Below the pieces are notes generated by a model. That model saw nothing but the letters and a program-made list of their open reading frames with translations. It did no database searches and was not told the origin of the DNA. A stretch of 64,000 bases of DNA, from assembly GCF_039832105.1 (NCBI RefSeq), contig NZ_JBDOHS010000005.1:1-64000 (forward strand), written 5' to 3'. The stretch is from Dorea_A sp016295505. Its GTDB lineage: Bacteria; Bacillota; Clostridia; Lachnospirales; Lachnospiraceae. A program made the translations under genes and the position numbers. Numbering within the stretch: position 1 is the first letter of the stretch; every line of letters starts with the position of its first letter. Shown piece after piece: positions 33,788 to 42,609 of the stretch.

Positions 33788-33815
33788 AACTAGACCTCCT
33801 CTTACTCCAAAAATT

Positions 33816-34814
33816 TTATTTCGTAAAGTTTGGTGCGTATTTCGCTGCAAGAAGGATCGCTTCAATCATGCTGACAGCGCTTACAATACCTTTGCCTGCG
33901 ATATCAAATGCAGTTCCATGGTCAACAGAAGTACGCAGAATCGGCATGCCATTCGTGATTGCTATCGTCTTTTCAAAATCAAGTGTCTTTGTAGCAATAT
34001 GTCCCTGATCATGATATAAAGACAATACACTGTTATATCTGCCGAGTGCAGCCTGATGGAATACAGAATCCGCTCCAATCGGTCCTGCAACATCATATCC
34101 CTCTGCCTTTAATTCTTCAATTGCCGGCATAATCTCATTGACCTCTTCCCATCCGAACAGTCCATGTTCTCCGCTATGAGGATTCAGTCCGGCAATTGCC
34201 ATCGTTCCTTCTGTTACTCCCAGTTTCTTCAGAGCCTCTGTACATCGTTTTACGTAATCAATGATACGGTCCTTCGTAATCATATCAAGCATTTCTCTCA
34301 AAGATACATGTCTGGTTAAGAAAAATACTCTCATTCCGTTGGTCTCAAACATGGTCAGTGGGTCTTCTGTTCCTGTAAGAGCACCAAATATCTCCGTATG
34401 TCCGATGAAATTAATATTTCCCGCACGCAAAGACTCTTTATTGATAGGTGTTGTAGCAACAGCATCAACCTTGCCATCATTTGCAAGCTCAATACTTTTT
34501 GCAATATATTCATATGCTGCCTTGCCGCACATGCCATTGACCTTGCCAAATTCAAATCTGGCCATGTCAACATTGCCTAAGTCAATCAGATTCAATACAC
34601 CCTCACGGAAGTCTCCTTCTTCCGGTTCACCGATTACATGAACCGTAAGATCAGCACCTACAATCTTAATTGCATTCTCCATGATGGTCTTGTCCCCGAT
34701 AATGATACAATTTGCTGCCTCAAATACTTCTCTGGAAGCAATTGATTTTGCAACAATTTCCGGTCCGACTCCTGCCGGATCTCCGATTGGTACTGCGATT
34801 AATGATTTTGCCAT
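33816..34814 (-). CDS. pdxA2: PdxA2-type 4-phosphate dehydrogenase (D-threonate/D-erythronate 4-phosphate)
   Basis: A PdxA-family NAD-dependent dehydrogenase: PIGDPAGVGPEIVAKS, INFIGHTEIFG, LSLYHDQGHIATK and SVDHGTAFDIAGKG supply the three metal-binding His. In pyridoxine synthesis PdxA acts on 4-phosphohydroxythreonine; beside a DUF1537 kinase the PdxA2 form oxidises and decarboxylates threonate/erythronate 4-phosphate to DHAP. The gene lies 28 bases after the kinase, so the second role is much more likely. It is 332 residues, full length. Confidence 0.9.
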   Translation of the reverse strand: MAKSLIAVPIGDPAGVGPEIVAKSIASREVFEAANCIIIGDKTIMENAIKIVGADLTVHVIGEPEEGDFREGVLNLIDLGNVDMARFEFGKVNGMCGKAAYEYIAKSIELANDGKVDAVATTPINKESLRAGNINFIGHTEIFGALTGTEDPLTMFETNGMRVFFLTRHVSLREMLDMITKDRIIDYVKRCTEALKKLGVTEGTMAIAGLNPHSGEHGLFGWEEVNEIMPAIEELKAEGYDVAGPIGADSVFHQAALGRYNSVLSLYHDQGHIATKTLDFEKTIAITNGMPILRTSVDHGTAFDIAGKGIVSAVSMIEAILLAAKYAPNFTK

Positions 34815-34842
34815 AATGTCTCATCCTTTCATTGATAAATAT

Positions 34843-36147
34843 TTAGATATACAATTTTTCTTTCAGATAGGTAATACATCTGTTGATTGCATCTCTTCCA
34901 CCCTGGCTTCCGCCCTTAGTGATAATGTGAATGCCCTCAAATTCTCCCTTCAGAAATTGTCCGTAAGCCGCAAGCGGAAGCACCTCATCCTTCAGATCCA
35001 GTCCTGCTGTCTGAAATCTCTGACACACGGCAACTGTAATGTCACCACCGCTTGTGTAAAGTCCCAGGAACGTCGGTTCTGCTTTAAATATCCGATAGGT
35101 AATCTCCGCAAATGCGTGATTAATGATACCGGTCACATCATCCATGGAGCACTGATATCTCTCCATATATGGTTTAAAGTCAATCCGGTTTTCCGGATAG
35201 ATACCATCACCCGTTACCGTTGACACGATATTCCGGTCACACTCATCCAGAATAGATTTTACAACCCGTGCAATCTCCTGTTCCCGTCTTTCATCACTTT
35301 CCAGTAACTCTCTGGTATGTACGAACTCATTATGTGTTCTCTGAGACAGCCACAATTCTTCCATCTGAGCAGTCGTGTTCGGATTCACGCTTCCTACTAC
35401 GGCCAGGATCTTATTCTTCTGCTTCTTTTGCGTCGGAGTAATCAGCTTTCTTGATAACGTTGCAGTAAAGACTCCCGGGTCAACAGCTACCACTTTCATC
35501 TTGCTCGTAATGACTGCATCTGCGATCAGATCCAGATCTTCCTGTGTCACACAGTCCAGCGTAATGATCCGGCTTCCTTCTTCCACGCATTTCTTCATCA
35601 GATCTGCAAGATAGTGCTTTCCATGCATCAGATCCTTCATTAATATAGTAGAAACCTGATACTTGCTCTGCTGCTCAAACAATACTCCTGCTTCCGATAT
35701 CTTAACCGGAGTCTTTGGATCGATCGCAATATCTGTCTTATGGAGCGGAAGTCCATTCACCAGCATATATCCACCGGCAACGATTCTTCCGGAAGATGGG
35801 AAGCACGGTGCCACAATGGCAACATACTCTTCTCCAAGGCAGTCCAGCATGGCATCCGTCTCACTTCCAAGATTTCCTCTCAGTGTACTGTCAATTCGTT
35901 TGGAGTACACTTTTACCTCATCACTTTTCAAAAGCTCACATACATTATATACCCGATTATAAGCAATCTCCGAAGCCACTCCTCTGCTGTCTGTCGGATA
36001 TAATACACAATCGCAGTCTGCGAGTGTTGATAATTCTATCCGCTCCGTATTCATAACCGTGTATGCTTTATAATTCATTTTTTTCAGAAGTACTCCGGTA
36101 GCATTTGCTCCGGTCAGGTCATCTGCAATTACAACACATTGTGGCAT
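34843..36147 (-). CDS. dtnK: four-carbon acid sugar kinase, DtnK-like (DUF1537)
   Basis: N-terminal substrate domain begins QCVVIADDLTGANATGVLL, with YSKRIDSTLRGNLGSETDAML; the C-terminal nucleotide domain has GLYTSGGDITVAVCQ and ITKGGSQGGRDAINR. The family phosphorylates D-threonate, D-erythronate and related acids at C4; the immediate neighbour pdxA2 points to D-threonate or D-erythronate. ATG 36147 follows AAAGGAG by seven bases. The gene has its own strong promoter 60 bases upstream although it lies within the cluster. Confidence 0.9.
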   Translation of the reverse strand: MPQCVVIADDLTGANATGVLLKKMNYKAYTVMNTERIELSTLADCDCVLYPTDSRGVASEIAYNRVYNVCELLKSDEVKVYSKRIDSTLRGNLGSETDAMLDCLGEEYVAIVAPCFPSSGRIVAGGYMLVNGLPLHKTDIAIDPKTPVKISEAGVLFEQQSKYQVSTILMKDLMHGKHYLADLMKKCVEEGSRIITLDCVTQEDLDLIADAVITSKMKVVAVDPGVFTATLSRKLITPTQKKQKNKILAVVGSVNPNTTAQMEELWLSQRTHNEFVHTRELLESDERREQEIARVVKSILDECDRNIVSTVTGDGIYPENRIDFKPYMERYQCSMDDVTGIINHAFAEITYRIFKAEPTFLGLYTSGGDITVAVCQRFQTAGLDLKDEVLPLAAYGQFLKGEFEGIHIITKGGSQGGRDAINRCITYLKEKLYI

Positions 36148-36184
36148 AATCAGACTCCTTTCTTGTAAACACATTCTAGCATTT

Positions 36185-36235
36185 ATTTTTGTTCGTTTAT
36201 GTTTATATCTTACTTCTTTTGTAACTTTTTGTCAA
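36185..36235 (-). promoter_or_regulatory. promoter of dtnK-pdxA2-gntP with DeoR-type box
   Basis: TTGACA (36230-36235) and TAAGAT (36207-36212) are 17 bases apart. The start region is covered by AAACATAAACGAACAAAAAT (36187-36206), an A/C-rich direct-repeat box of the kind bound by DeoR-family repressors. Confidence 0.75.
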
Positions 36236-36282
36236 TTAAATCTAAATTTTATCAATCTTTTCAGCTAATCGCACAACAGAAA

Positions 36283-36298
36283 TGTTTGTTTTTGTTTA
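36283..36298 (-). promoter_or_regulatory. second DeoR-type box after the first kinase gene
   Basis: The minus strand reads TAAACAAAAACAAACA; its CAAAAACAAACA core is identical to 12 bases at 38681-38692 below the first promoter of the locus. It lies about 50 bases upstream of the dtnK -35. Confidence 0.55.
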
Positions 36299-36308
36299 AT
36301 ATAAACAA

Positions 36309-37733
36309 TTATTTGTTCATAAGAACTTCTACCGCCTCACGAAGAGTCGTAATCTCTCCAACATTACCCGGGAAGATTACATACGGTGTCAGTGGAAATT
36401 TGCTTTCTTCGCCGGTCTGCCATACAGGAATTCCCGGTTTGATCTGACCAAGTACATTCGCTTTTTTAACTGCAAGAGCCTTTGTTCCCACATCACTGGA
36501 AGTGATACCTCCCTTTGCAATTACAAAGCTCGGTGTAATACTCAGTCTTCCAACTAACGACTGAACTGCATCTGAGATTTTTACAGAAAGTCTCAGCTCA
36601 TCCTCTTTATCGCCTGTATCAGCAGTAATCAAAGCACGTGTTGTGAAGCAGCAAACCGTCTTTCCAGCCTTGATGCATTCCTCTTCCAGGTCAAGGCATC
36701 TCTGTACCTCGGCCTCAAATGCAGCATCATCCTTCACCAGTGTTGCATTCAGCTCAATAAACTCAATGTCAGTTAACTTCTTAAGTTCTTCCACCTGTTT
36801 TGTTGTCTTATCTGTATGTGATCCAACTACGACGATTCCACCGTTTGTTGTCTCTTTTACTACCATCTGTTCTCTGGTAAGAAGCGGCTGATCAGTCACG
36901 CCTCCCATTACCTTTACGATTGCCGCAGCTGTACGGAACATGAATACTTTACCTTTTGCCATAGCACGGTATAAAGCGACGCAAAATACCTTGATATCTG
37001 CATAATCCACCGCATTCACAATAATCTTGTTAAAATCCTTCACTTCCATCAATGCAGCTTCAATCTTATCGATATCCATATTGTGAATATCTTCCAGTGA
37101 GATGCAGGTAACATCAGAAGCTTTGTATTCTCCCTTTGTCTTCTCTTCTACATACTCCGGCATAGTTGCTGCTGAATATCCGAATGTCTTATCCTTTGCA
37201 AATTCTGTTTCATTTGCAGGAACCAGCTCCTCACCGTACTTTACATAATGAACATTATCGATCGTAAATCTTCCGCCTTCTTTAAAAAACGGACACAGAA
37301 TCTCACCGTCGATTGTCTTCTGTGTATTCTTTTCATAATTATCTTTCAGGATCTTTGTTTCCAGCGGATAATGTCCACGGAGAGTACTGTCACTCCGGCT
37401 GATAAAGATATATTCTTTTCCGGTTTCTTTTGCGACCTCATCTACAACAGCTGCAATCTCATTGTGCGCTTTTGTTGTCTGTTCTACCGTAAATCCTCTG
37501 GAATTTGTCAGAACATAGAACAGGTTGTTTGCTTCTTCAAAGCCCTGACGAATGGTATCCTTTTCCCAATTGGTATAGACTGTGATATCATGTACTGTCT
37601 GTACGCCGGTCGGATCATCATCCAGAACAACGATCTTTTTGTTATTCGCTGCAATCTCTTTCTGCAGCAGTTCATCAATATATGCCTCGTCGATTTTCTT
37701 ATATGAAGTCAGTACTTCTGCATTTAATGCCAT
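36309..37733 (-). CDS. four-carbon acid sugar kinase family protein, second copy (DUF1537)
   Basis: The protein opens with KKIVVLDDDPTGVQTVHDI and has YIFISRSDSTLRGHYPLET, then in the C-terminal domain FVIAKGGITSSDVGTKAL and GIPVWQTGEESKFP, VIFPGNVG. It is only distantly like the dtnK copy downstream and belongs to the subgroup usually found with a HIBADH-type dehydrogenase (OtnK-like; substrates 3-oxo- or 2-oxo-tetronates). The upstream neighbour is such a dehydrogenase (27 bases away). It may therefore phosphorylate the oxidised acid while DtnK takes the unoxidised one. Confidence 0.88.
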   Translation of the reverse strand: MALNAEVLTSYKKIDEAYIDELLQKEIAANNKKIVVLDDDPTGVQTVHDITVYTNWEKDTIRQGFEEANNLFYVLTNSRGFTVEQTTKAHNEIAAVVDEVAKETGKEYIFISRSDSTLRGHYPLETKILKDNYEKNTQKTIDGEILCPFFKEGGRFTIDNVHYVKYGEELVPANETEFAKDKTFGYSAATMPEYVEEKTKGEYKASDVTCISLEDIHNMDIDKIEAALMEVKDFNKIIVNAVDYADIKVFCVALYRAMAKGKVFMFRTAAAIVKVMGGVTDQPLLTREQMVVKETTNGGIVVVGSHTDKTTKQVEELKKLTDIEFIELNATLVKDDAAFEAEVQRCLDLEEECIKAGKTVCCFTTRALITADTGDKEDELRLSVKISDAVQSLVGRLSITPSFVIAKGGITSSDVGTKALAVKKANVLGQIKPGIPVWQTGEESKFPLTPYVIFPGNVGEITTLREAVEVLMNK

Positions 37734-37760
37734 CTTGTCATCCTCCTTGGAAACGTAATA

Positions 37761-38648
37761 TTAATCAACTTTCTTTACTTCAACATCAGCAAGCTTTTCA
37801 AAATACTGTACGATTCCGCCGTGGTCATCATTCATATGTCCATGGATCTTCAGTGTCTGAAGGATTTCATACAATTGAGCAGTATACGGAATCGGAACAT
37901 CAAGAGAATGTGCAGTATTTACAACGTTCTTAATATCTTTGTGATTGATACGGATCGGTCCGCCCGGTTTGAAATTACGCTCAACGATCATTGGAATCTT
38001 TGCATCCAGAACTGCACTTCCTGCAAGTCCGCCACGGATTGCTTCGTATACTTTCTGCGGATCAGCTCCGGCCTTCACTGCAAGTACAAATGCTTCTGAC
38101 ACAACTGCAATCGTGTTATTAACGATTACCTGGTTTGCAAGCTTTGTAACACTTCCACTTCCGGACTCACCGATCAGTAATGCAGAAGATCCCAGAATAT
38201 CAAAATATTCTTTCATTGCATCAAAATCCTTCTGCTCTCCACCTGCCATAATCGCCAGTGTTCCATTGATCGCACCTGGCTCACCACCGGAAACCGGTGC
38301 GTCTACAAAACCGACACCCAATTTTTTCAGTCCTTCATAACACTCTTTTGACTCAACCGGAGTAACAGAACTCATATCACATACAACGCTTCCGGCTTTG
38401 ACCGTAGATGCAACTCCTCCTTCATCAAATAAAATTGATTTGGAGATTGCTCCACTCGGAACCATGATGATGATTCTTTCACATGCTTCTCCAATCTCCG
38501 CATAGGTAGCTTCCTTTGCGCCTGCTGCAACAACATCTGCCACTGCCTCTTTGTTCAGGTCTGATACCAGCAGTTCAACACCTGCCTTTAAGAGATTCTT
38601 AGCCATCGGTCTTCCCATGATACCCAGTCCAATAAATCCTACCTTCAT
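37761..38648 (-). CDS. HIBADH-family NAD(P)-dependent dehydrogenase (GarR/LtnD-like)
   Basis: A beta-hydroxyacid dehydrogenase: Rossmann motif GFIGLGIMGRPMAKNLL at residue 4, FVDAPVSGGEPGAINGTLAI (substrate loop), and catalytic Lys in GSVTKLANQVIVNN. Family members reduce tartronate semialdehyde (GarR) or oxidise L-threonate/D-erythronate (LtnD/DenD). Next to a DUF1537 kinase, the threonate/erythronate 2-dehydrogenase role is favoured; GarR is the alternative. It is the first gene of the operon, behind a promoter with a perfect palindrome. Confidence 0.9.
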   Translation of the reverse strand: MKVGFIGLGIMGRPMAKNLLKAGVELLVSDLNKEAVADVVAAGAKEATYAEIGEACERIIIMVPSGAISKSILFDEGGVASTVKAGSVVCDMSSVTPVESKECYEGLKKLGVGFVDAPVSGGEPGAINGTLAIMAGGEQKDFDAMKEYFDILGSSALLIGESGSGSVTKLANQVIVNNTIAVVSEAFVLAVKAGADPQKVYEAIRGGLAGSAVLDAKIPMIVERNFKPGGPIRINHKDIKNVVNTAHSLDVPIPYTAQLYEILQTLKIHGHMNDDHGGIVQYFEKLADVEVKKVD

Positions 38649-38680
38649 ACTTCATACTTCCTTTCTTTGAACATTTTCAT

Positions 38681-38692
38681 TGTTTGTTTTTG
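38681..38692 (-). promoter_or_regulatory. DeoR-type box in the leader of the dehydrogenase gene
   Basis: TGTTTGTTTTTG on the plus strand repeats the core at 36283-36294 exactly and lies between the promoter and the start codon. Confidence 0.5.
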
Positions 38693-38723
38693 AAACAATC
38701 CGTTCCTTTTTGTTTCTGATTTC

Positions 38724-38752
38724 ATACTACAGCATACCGGTATACCGGTCAA
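38724..38752 (-). promoter_or_regulatory. promoter of the four-carbon acid operon with GntR-type operator
   Basis: TTGACC (38747-38752) and TAGTAT (38724-38729) are 17 bases apart. The spacer and -35 contain the perfect palindrome ACCGGTATACCGGT (38736-38749), typical in form (GGTATACC core) for FCD-type GntR regulators. The GntR gene lies divergently 270 bases away. Confidence 0.8.
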
Positions 38753-38889
38753 GATGCTATTTATCTTTCTCCCTTTTTTACAGTTTTTTCATTCTTTTTT
38801 TGTTCAAAATTACTATATTTCTTTTTTCTTTTTCGTCACGTTTTTAACAATATGTACAATTCCCCTTTTTCCTCGCTTTCTCATTGCTA

Positions 38890-38918
38890 TTGACCCTTTT
38901 TCTGTATTGTTGTATGAT
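38890..38918 (+). promoter_or_regulatory. promoter of the gntR-type gene
   Basis: TTGACC (38890-38895) and TATGAT (38913-38918) are 17 bases apart; the start codon follows 100 bases later. Between 38753 and 38889 I see only AT-rich sequence. Confidence 0.7.
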
Positions 38919-39017
38919 ATCAATAGAATTTAAAAAGCGAAAAACGCAGGGTTTTTGTTAAAAATATATTTATCACCCCTGATCATTTTCTCATAACACG
39001 TAACCGAAGGAGCTACT

Positions 39018-39662
39018 ATGATACCATTAAACGAACAGGCATATCAGCATCTCCAAAGTCTGATCATGACCAATAAGCTTTCTTATCAGAAGATCTATTC
39101 TGAAACAAAATTGGCAAAAGAACTGGGAATTTCCCGGACCCCTTTCCGTGACGCCATCCACAGACTGGCACAGGAAGGTTATATTGACATTATTCCAAGC
39201 AAGGGATTCACGCTTCATCAGCTGACAAAAAAAGATGTAGACGAGACATTTCAGGTTCGTTCTGCACTGGAAACCTACTGTACGTTTCAGATCAGCAAAC
39301 AGGCAGATACCATGAATGCTAAGAAATTATTTCTGGAATTAGATCTGATCATGGAGAATTTAAAAAGAATTCTGGAGACTACACAGTCTATTGAAGAATT
39401 TTCCGAGTATGATTTTCAGTTTCATACTAAGATTGTACAATATCTTAATAACGAACAATTCGTGTCCATTTTTGCGACCTTCATGTACCGCATGAAGAAG
39501 CTTGCTGTATTATCACTGTCACACGAGGGCAGAATGCAGAACACTTATGATGAACACCTGGCAATTCTGAACGCGATGAAACGCGGCGATACAGAACATA
39601 TTTACGAGATCACACTGAACCATATGGATACACCAAGGGATCTCAATCTCGAAGATCTATAA
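39018..39662 (+). CDS. GntR-family regulator with FCD domain
   Basis: The winged helix (SETKLAKELGISRTPFRDAIHRL, residues about 28-50) is followed by an all-helical FCD ligand domain with metal-ligand positions D and H in YDFQFHTKI, H in DEHLAIL and H in LNHMDTP. FCD regulators bind sugar acids. It is divergent from the operon and most likely controls it through the palindrome at 38736-38749; whether as repressor or activator is not visible. A GAAGGAGC ribosome site precedes the ATG. Confidence 0.92.
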   Translation: MIPLNEQAYQHLQSLIMTNKLSYQKIYSETKLAKELGISRTPFRDAIHRLAQEGYIDIIPSKGFTLHQLTKKDVDETFQVRSALETYCTFQISKQADTMNAKKLFLELDLIMENLKRILETTQSIEEFSEYDFQFHTKIVQYLNNEQFVSIFATFMYRMKKLAVLSLSHEGRMQNTYDEHLAILNAMKRGDTEHIYEITLNHMDTPRDLNLEDL

Positions 39663-39700
39663 ACAGGGATTGTTGCAAAGTATTTTGCAACAATCCCTGT
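39663..39700. terminator. bidirectional terminator between gntR and GNAT genes
   Basis: ACAGGGATTGTTGCAAA and TTTGCAACAATCCCTGT form a perfect 17-bp stem with a 4-nt loop, directly after the gntR stop. Confidence 0.8.
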
Positions 39701-39708
39701 CAGACTTC

Positions 39709-40161
39709 TCAGACACCAGTATTTCCAGGTCTTTCCATCACCTTATCCGTACTGTTTCCGGTATCCTCAAACCCATATTTGCGATACAGCCAGTCCGCTG
39801 ACTCCGTGTGCAGAATTCCATAAAGATGTCCATAATCCGCGGTCACCGCATCCATCAGCACACGTCCCAGTCCTTTTTTACGATACCTTTCGTCAACCAC
39901 CACATCCATCAGGTAGTATGTCGTTACTGTATCCGTCATCACTCTTGCATATCCGACCATATACCCGTTCGAATCAAATACACCATACGGAACGGAATAT
40001 TTCATTGCGTCCAGAATTCGTTCCTCGCTTCTGTCCTTTGCCCATTCTGTTGTTCTTAAGAGCTCGACAACACGCTTTGGATCCATATTTTCGATTCCCT
40101 TGCGAATACAGAACCCAGATTCCTTTTCCGTAACCTTCTGTTCCTTCATATTATTCTTCAT
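39709..40161 (-). CDS. GNAT-family N-acetyltransferase
   Basis: A 150-residue GNAT domain: YGVFDSNGYMVGYARVMTD, YYLMDVVVDERYRKKGLGRVL (the R/Q-x-x-G-x-G/A acetyl-CoA loop is RKKGLGRVL) and ADWLYRKYGFEDTG. The substrate is not predictable. The upstream 13-20 residues are charged and may start later at an internal Met. It is monocistronic and convergent to gntR. Confidence 0.88.
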   Translation of the reverse strand: MKNNMKEQKVTEKESGFCIRKGIENMDPKRVVELLRTTEWAKDRSEERILDAMKYSVPYGVFDSNGYMVGYARVMTDTVTTYYLMDVVVDERYRKKGLGRVLMDAVTADYGHLYGILHTESADWLYRKYGFEDTGNSTDKVMERPGNTGV

Positions 40162-40371
40162 TGCCTCTACCTCTTCTCCTTTATTACCGGGTACTCTTTT
40201 CTGTAATTATATACCTGTTTTCATGGTTGTAAAAGAGGAAGTTCACCTTGCTATTTTCTTATATATTTGATACTATATGCAGGGTAGCGTCGTTTGGGAC
40301 TCTCCCGGGAATCTCTCATGTATTCCCTCACAATATATAACTTAAAAATCAATAAGGAGTATACAACCACT

Positions 40372-42003
40372 ATGATCAGTACAAGTAACGTAACATTGCG
40401 GGTTGGTAAAAAAGCCCTGTTTGAAGATGTAAATATCAAATTCACAGAAGGAAACTGCTATGGACTGATTGGTGCCAACGGTGCCGGCAAATCCACTTTT
40501 CTCAAGATTCTGTCCGGACAGCTGGAGCCTTCGAAAGGAGAAGTGATCATCACTCCGGGAGAACGTCTGTCTTTCCTGCAGCAGGATCATTTCAAATACG
40601 ACGAGTATCCGGTTCTGGATACCGTCATGATGGGAAATGCACGTCTCTACGAGATCATGAAAGAAAAAGAAGTATTATACGCAAAAGAAGACTTCACGGA
40701 CGAAGACGGTATGAAAGCCAGTGAACTCGAGGCTGAATTCGCAGCCATGAATGGCTGGGAAGCCGAGTCAGATGCCGCTTCTCTTTTAAATGGTCTGGGA
40801 ATCCCGACTGAGATGCACTATGACATCATGGGAACCCTGAATGGTCCGGAAAAAGTAAAGGTACTTCTTGCCCAGGCACTGTTCGGTAATCCGGATATTC
40901 TGCTTCTGGATGAGCCTACCAACCACCTGGATCTGGATGCCATTGCATGGCTGGAAGAATTCCTGATCAACTTTAACAATACAGTCATCGTTGTATCCCA
41001 TGACCGTTATTTTCTGAATAAAGTCTGCACACAGATTGCCGATATTGATTATGGTAAGATCAAACTATACGCCGGAAATTATGACTTCTGGTATGAATCC
41101 AGCCAGCTTCTCATCCGTCAGATGAAAGAAGCAAATAAAAAGAAGGAAGAAAAGATCAAAGAACTTCAGGAGTTTATCTCCAGATTCAGTGCCAACGCTT
41201 CCAAATCCAAGCAGGCGACCTCCAGAAAACGTGCGCTGGAGAAGATCCAGCTGGATGATATTCAGCCGTCCAGCCGTAAATATCCGTATATTGACTTTCG
41301 TCCAAACCGCGAAATCGGCAATGAGGTATTGACTGTTGAAGGACTGAGCAAGACGATTGATGGTGAAAAAGTGCTGGACAATCTTTCCTTTACACTGAAC
41401 CACGATGACAAGGTTGCCTTTGTGGGCAGCAATGAACTTGCAAAAACCACATTATTCCAGATTCTTGCCGGTGAGATGGAACCGGATGAAGGTACTTATA
41501 AATGGGGAATCACGACATCCCAGGCTTACTTCCCGTTAGACAGTGGAAATGAATTCAACAACGACTATACCATTGTAGAATGGCTCACACAGTATTCCGA
41601 AGAAAAAGATGTCACTTATGTAAGAGGTTTCCTCGGTCGTATGCTTTTCTCCGGTGATGATGGTGTCAAAAAAGTCAGTGTGCTTTCCGGTGGAGAAAAA
41701 GTACGCTGTCTGTTATCCAAGATGATGATCAGCGGTGCCAATGTTCTGATTCTTGATGAGCCTACCAACCATCTGGATATGGAAAGTATTACTGCACTCA
41801 ATAACGGGATGATCAAATTCCCGGGTGTTCTTCTCTTCTCCTCCAGGGATCACCAGATTGTACAGACAACCGCTAACCGAATCATGGAAATTGTTCCCGG
41901 CGGAAAACTGATCGACAAGATCACTACTTATGACGAATATCTTGAAAGCGATGAGATGGCCAGAAAGAGACAGACCTACACCGTTCAGGAAGAAGATAAT
42001 TAA
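40372..42003 (+). CDS. ABC-F family ATPase (YbiT/EttA-like)
   Basis: Two ABC domains in one chain and no membrane segments: Walker A GANGAGKST in the first; in the second the Walker A position reads GSNELAKTT, so Gly-Lys-Thr spacing is kept but the usual consensus is altered. Signature SGGEK and Walker B LILDEPTNHLD occur in the second half and LLLDEPTNHLD in the first. The linker between domains (about 245-300) is the charged PtIM-type arm that enters the ribosomal E site. ATG 40372 is chosen (AAGGAG upstream, family start). Roles include translation factor or antibiotic protection; no drug class can be assigned. Confidence 0.9.
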   Translation: MISTSNVTLRVGKKALFEDVNIKFTEGNCYGLIGANGAGKSTFLKILSGQLEPSKGEVIITPGERLSFLQQDHFKYDEYPVLDTVMMGNARLYEIMKEKEVLYAKEDFTDEDGMKASELEAEFAAMNGWEAESDAASLLNGLGIPTEMHYDIMGTLNGPEKVKVLLAQALFGNPDILLLDEPTNHLDLDAIAWLEEFLINFNNTVIVVSHDRYFLNKVCTQIADIDYGKIKLYAGNYDFWYESSQLLIRQMKEANKKKEEKIKELQEFISRFSANASKSKQATSRKRALEKIQLDDIQPSSRKYPYIDFRPNREIGNEVLTVEGLSKTIDGEKVLDNLSFTLNHDDKVAFVGSNELAKTTLFQILAGEMEPDEGTYKWGITTSQAYFPLDSGNEFNNDYTIVEWLTQYSEEKDVTYVRGFLGRMLFSGDDGVKKVSVLSGGEKVRCLLSKMMISGANVLILDEPTNHLDMESITALNNGMIKFPGVLLFSSRDHQIVQTTANRIMEIVPGGKLIDKITTYDEYLESDEMARKRQTYTVQEEDN

Positions 42004-42004
42004 A

Positions 42005-42060
42005 AAAACTGCCGCAGCATGTAGCGTCTATAACAGCGCACCACATGCTGCGGCAGTTTT
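42005..42060. terminator. strong bidirectional terminator after the ABC-F gene
   Basis: AAAACTGCCGCAGCATGT (42005-42022) pairs with ACATGCTGCGGCAGTTTT (42043-42060), 18 bp perfect, between two convergent genes. Confidence 0.9.
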
Positions 42061-42065
42061 CATCA

Positions 42066-42587
42066 TCAGCGCTTCATACGTTCATGAAGCACTCCATATA
42101 CTTTATCAAAATCTTCCTGTCGTCCGTCTCCTTTGGTACAGGATATGATTTCATGACGTTTTCCATTCTTGTCAGTAAGGAAGAGCACCTTTTTTACATC
42201 TGCCTGTTTTCCCACCTCTATCTTTTCCATATCATTCAACTGGTAGATAAAGATATCCGTCCGAAACCCAAGAACATAATCTCTTGCAACTATGATGTGT
42301 TCATCCGGAAGTTCAAGCGCATCCCCTGCGGCAAGCTGTCGAAAAAATTCCTCCTGATCATCCACACCGGAAAGCTTCTCTTTAAATTGCTTCTGTGCTT
42401 TTATGTTTGTCACAGCCAGAAATATTCCCATTGCGGCAAACACAGCGGCCATGGCAACATTGGAAAATAAACAGATCAGTGCCAGACACAATAAGCTTCC
42501 CCACACGATCATTCCAGTCTGTAATTTCTTTGCACGTTCACTGACAAATTCCGCATATTTCTGCTGACCGGCATTTTCAATTCCCAT
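42066..42587 (-). CDS. unknown membrane protein with two N-terminal helices
   Basis: The 173-residue product is not recognised. Two adjacent hydrophobic segments lie at about residues 25-60 (WGSLLCLALICLFSNVAMAA, VFAAMGIFLAVT). The rest is soluble, with HIIVARDYVLGFRTDIFIYQ resembling a small PH-like beta domain as in other membrane-attached YcxB-type proteins. It is upstream of nothing obvious; trpS follows divergently in gene order on the same strand (upstream, 22 bases), so the two may share a transcript. Confidence 0.65.
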   Translation of the reverse strand: MGIENAGQQKYAEFVSERAKKLQTGMIVWGSLLCLALICLFSNVAMAAVFAAMGIFLAVTNIKAQKQFKEKLSGVDDQEEFFRQLAAGDALELPDEHIIVARDYVLGFRTDIFIYQLNDMEKIEVGKQADVKKVLFLTDKNGKRHEIISCTKGDGRQEDFDKVYGVLHERMKR

Positions 42588-42609
42588 GGGCGCACCTCCT
42601 ATTCCACTA

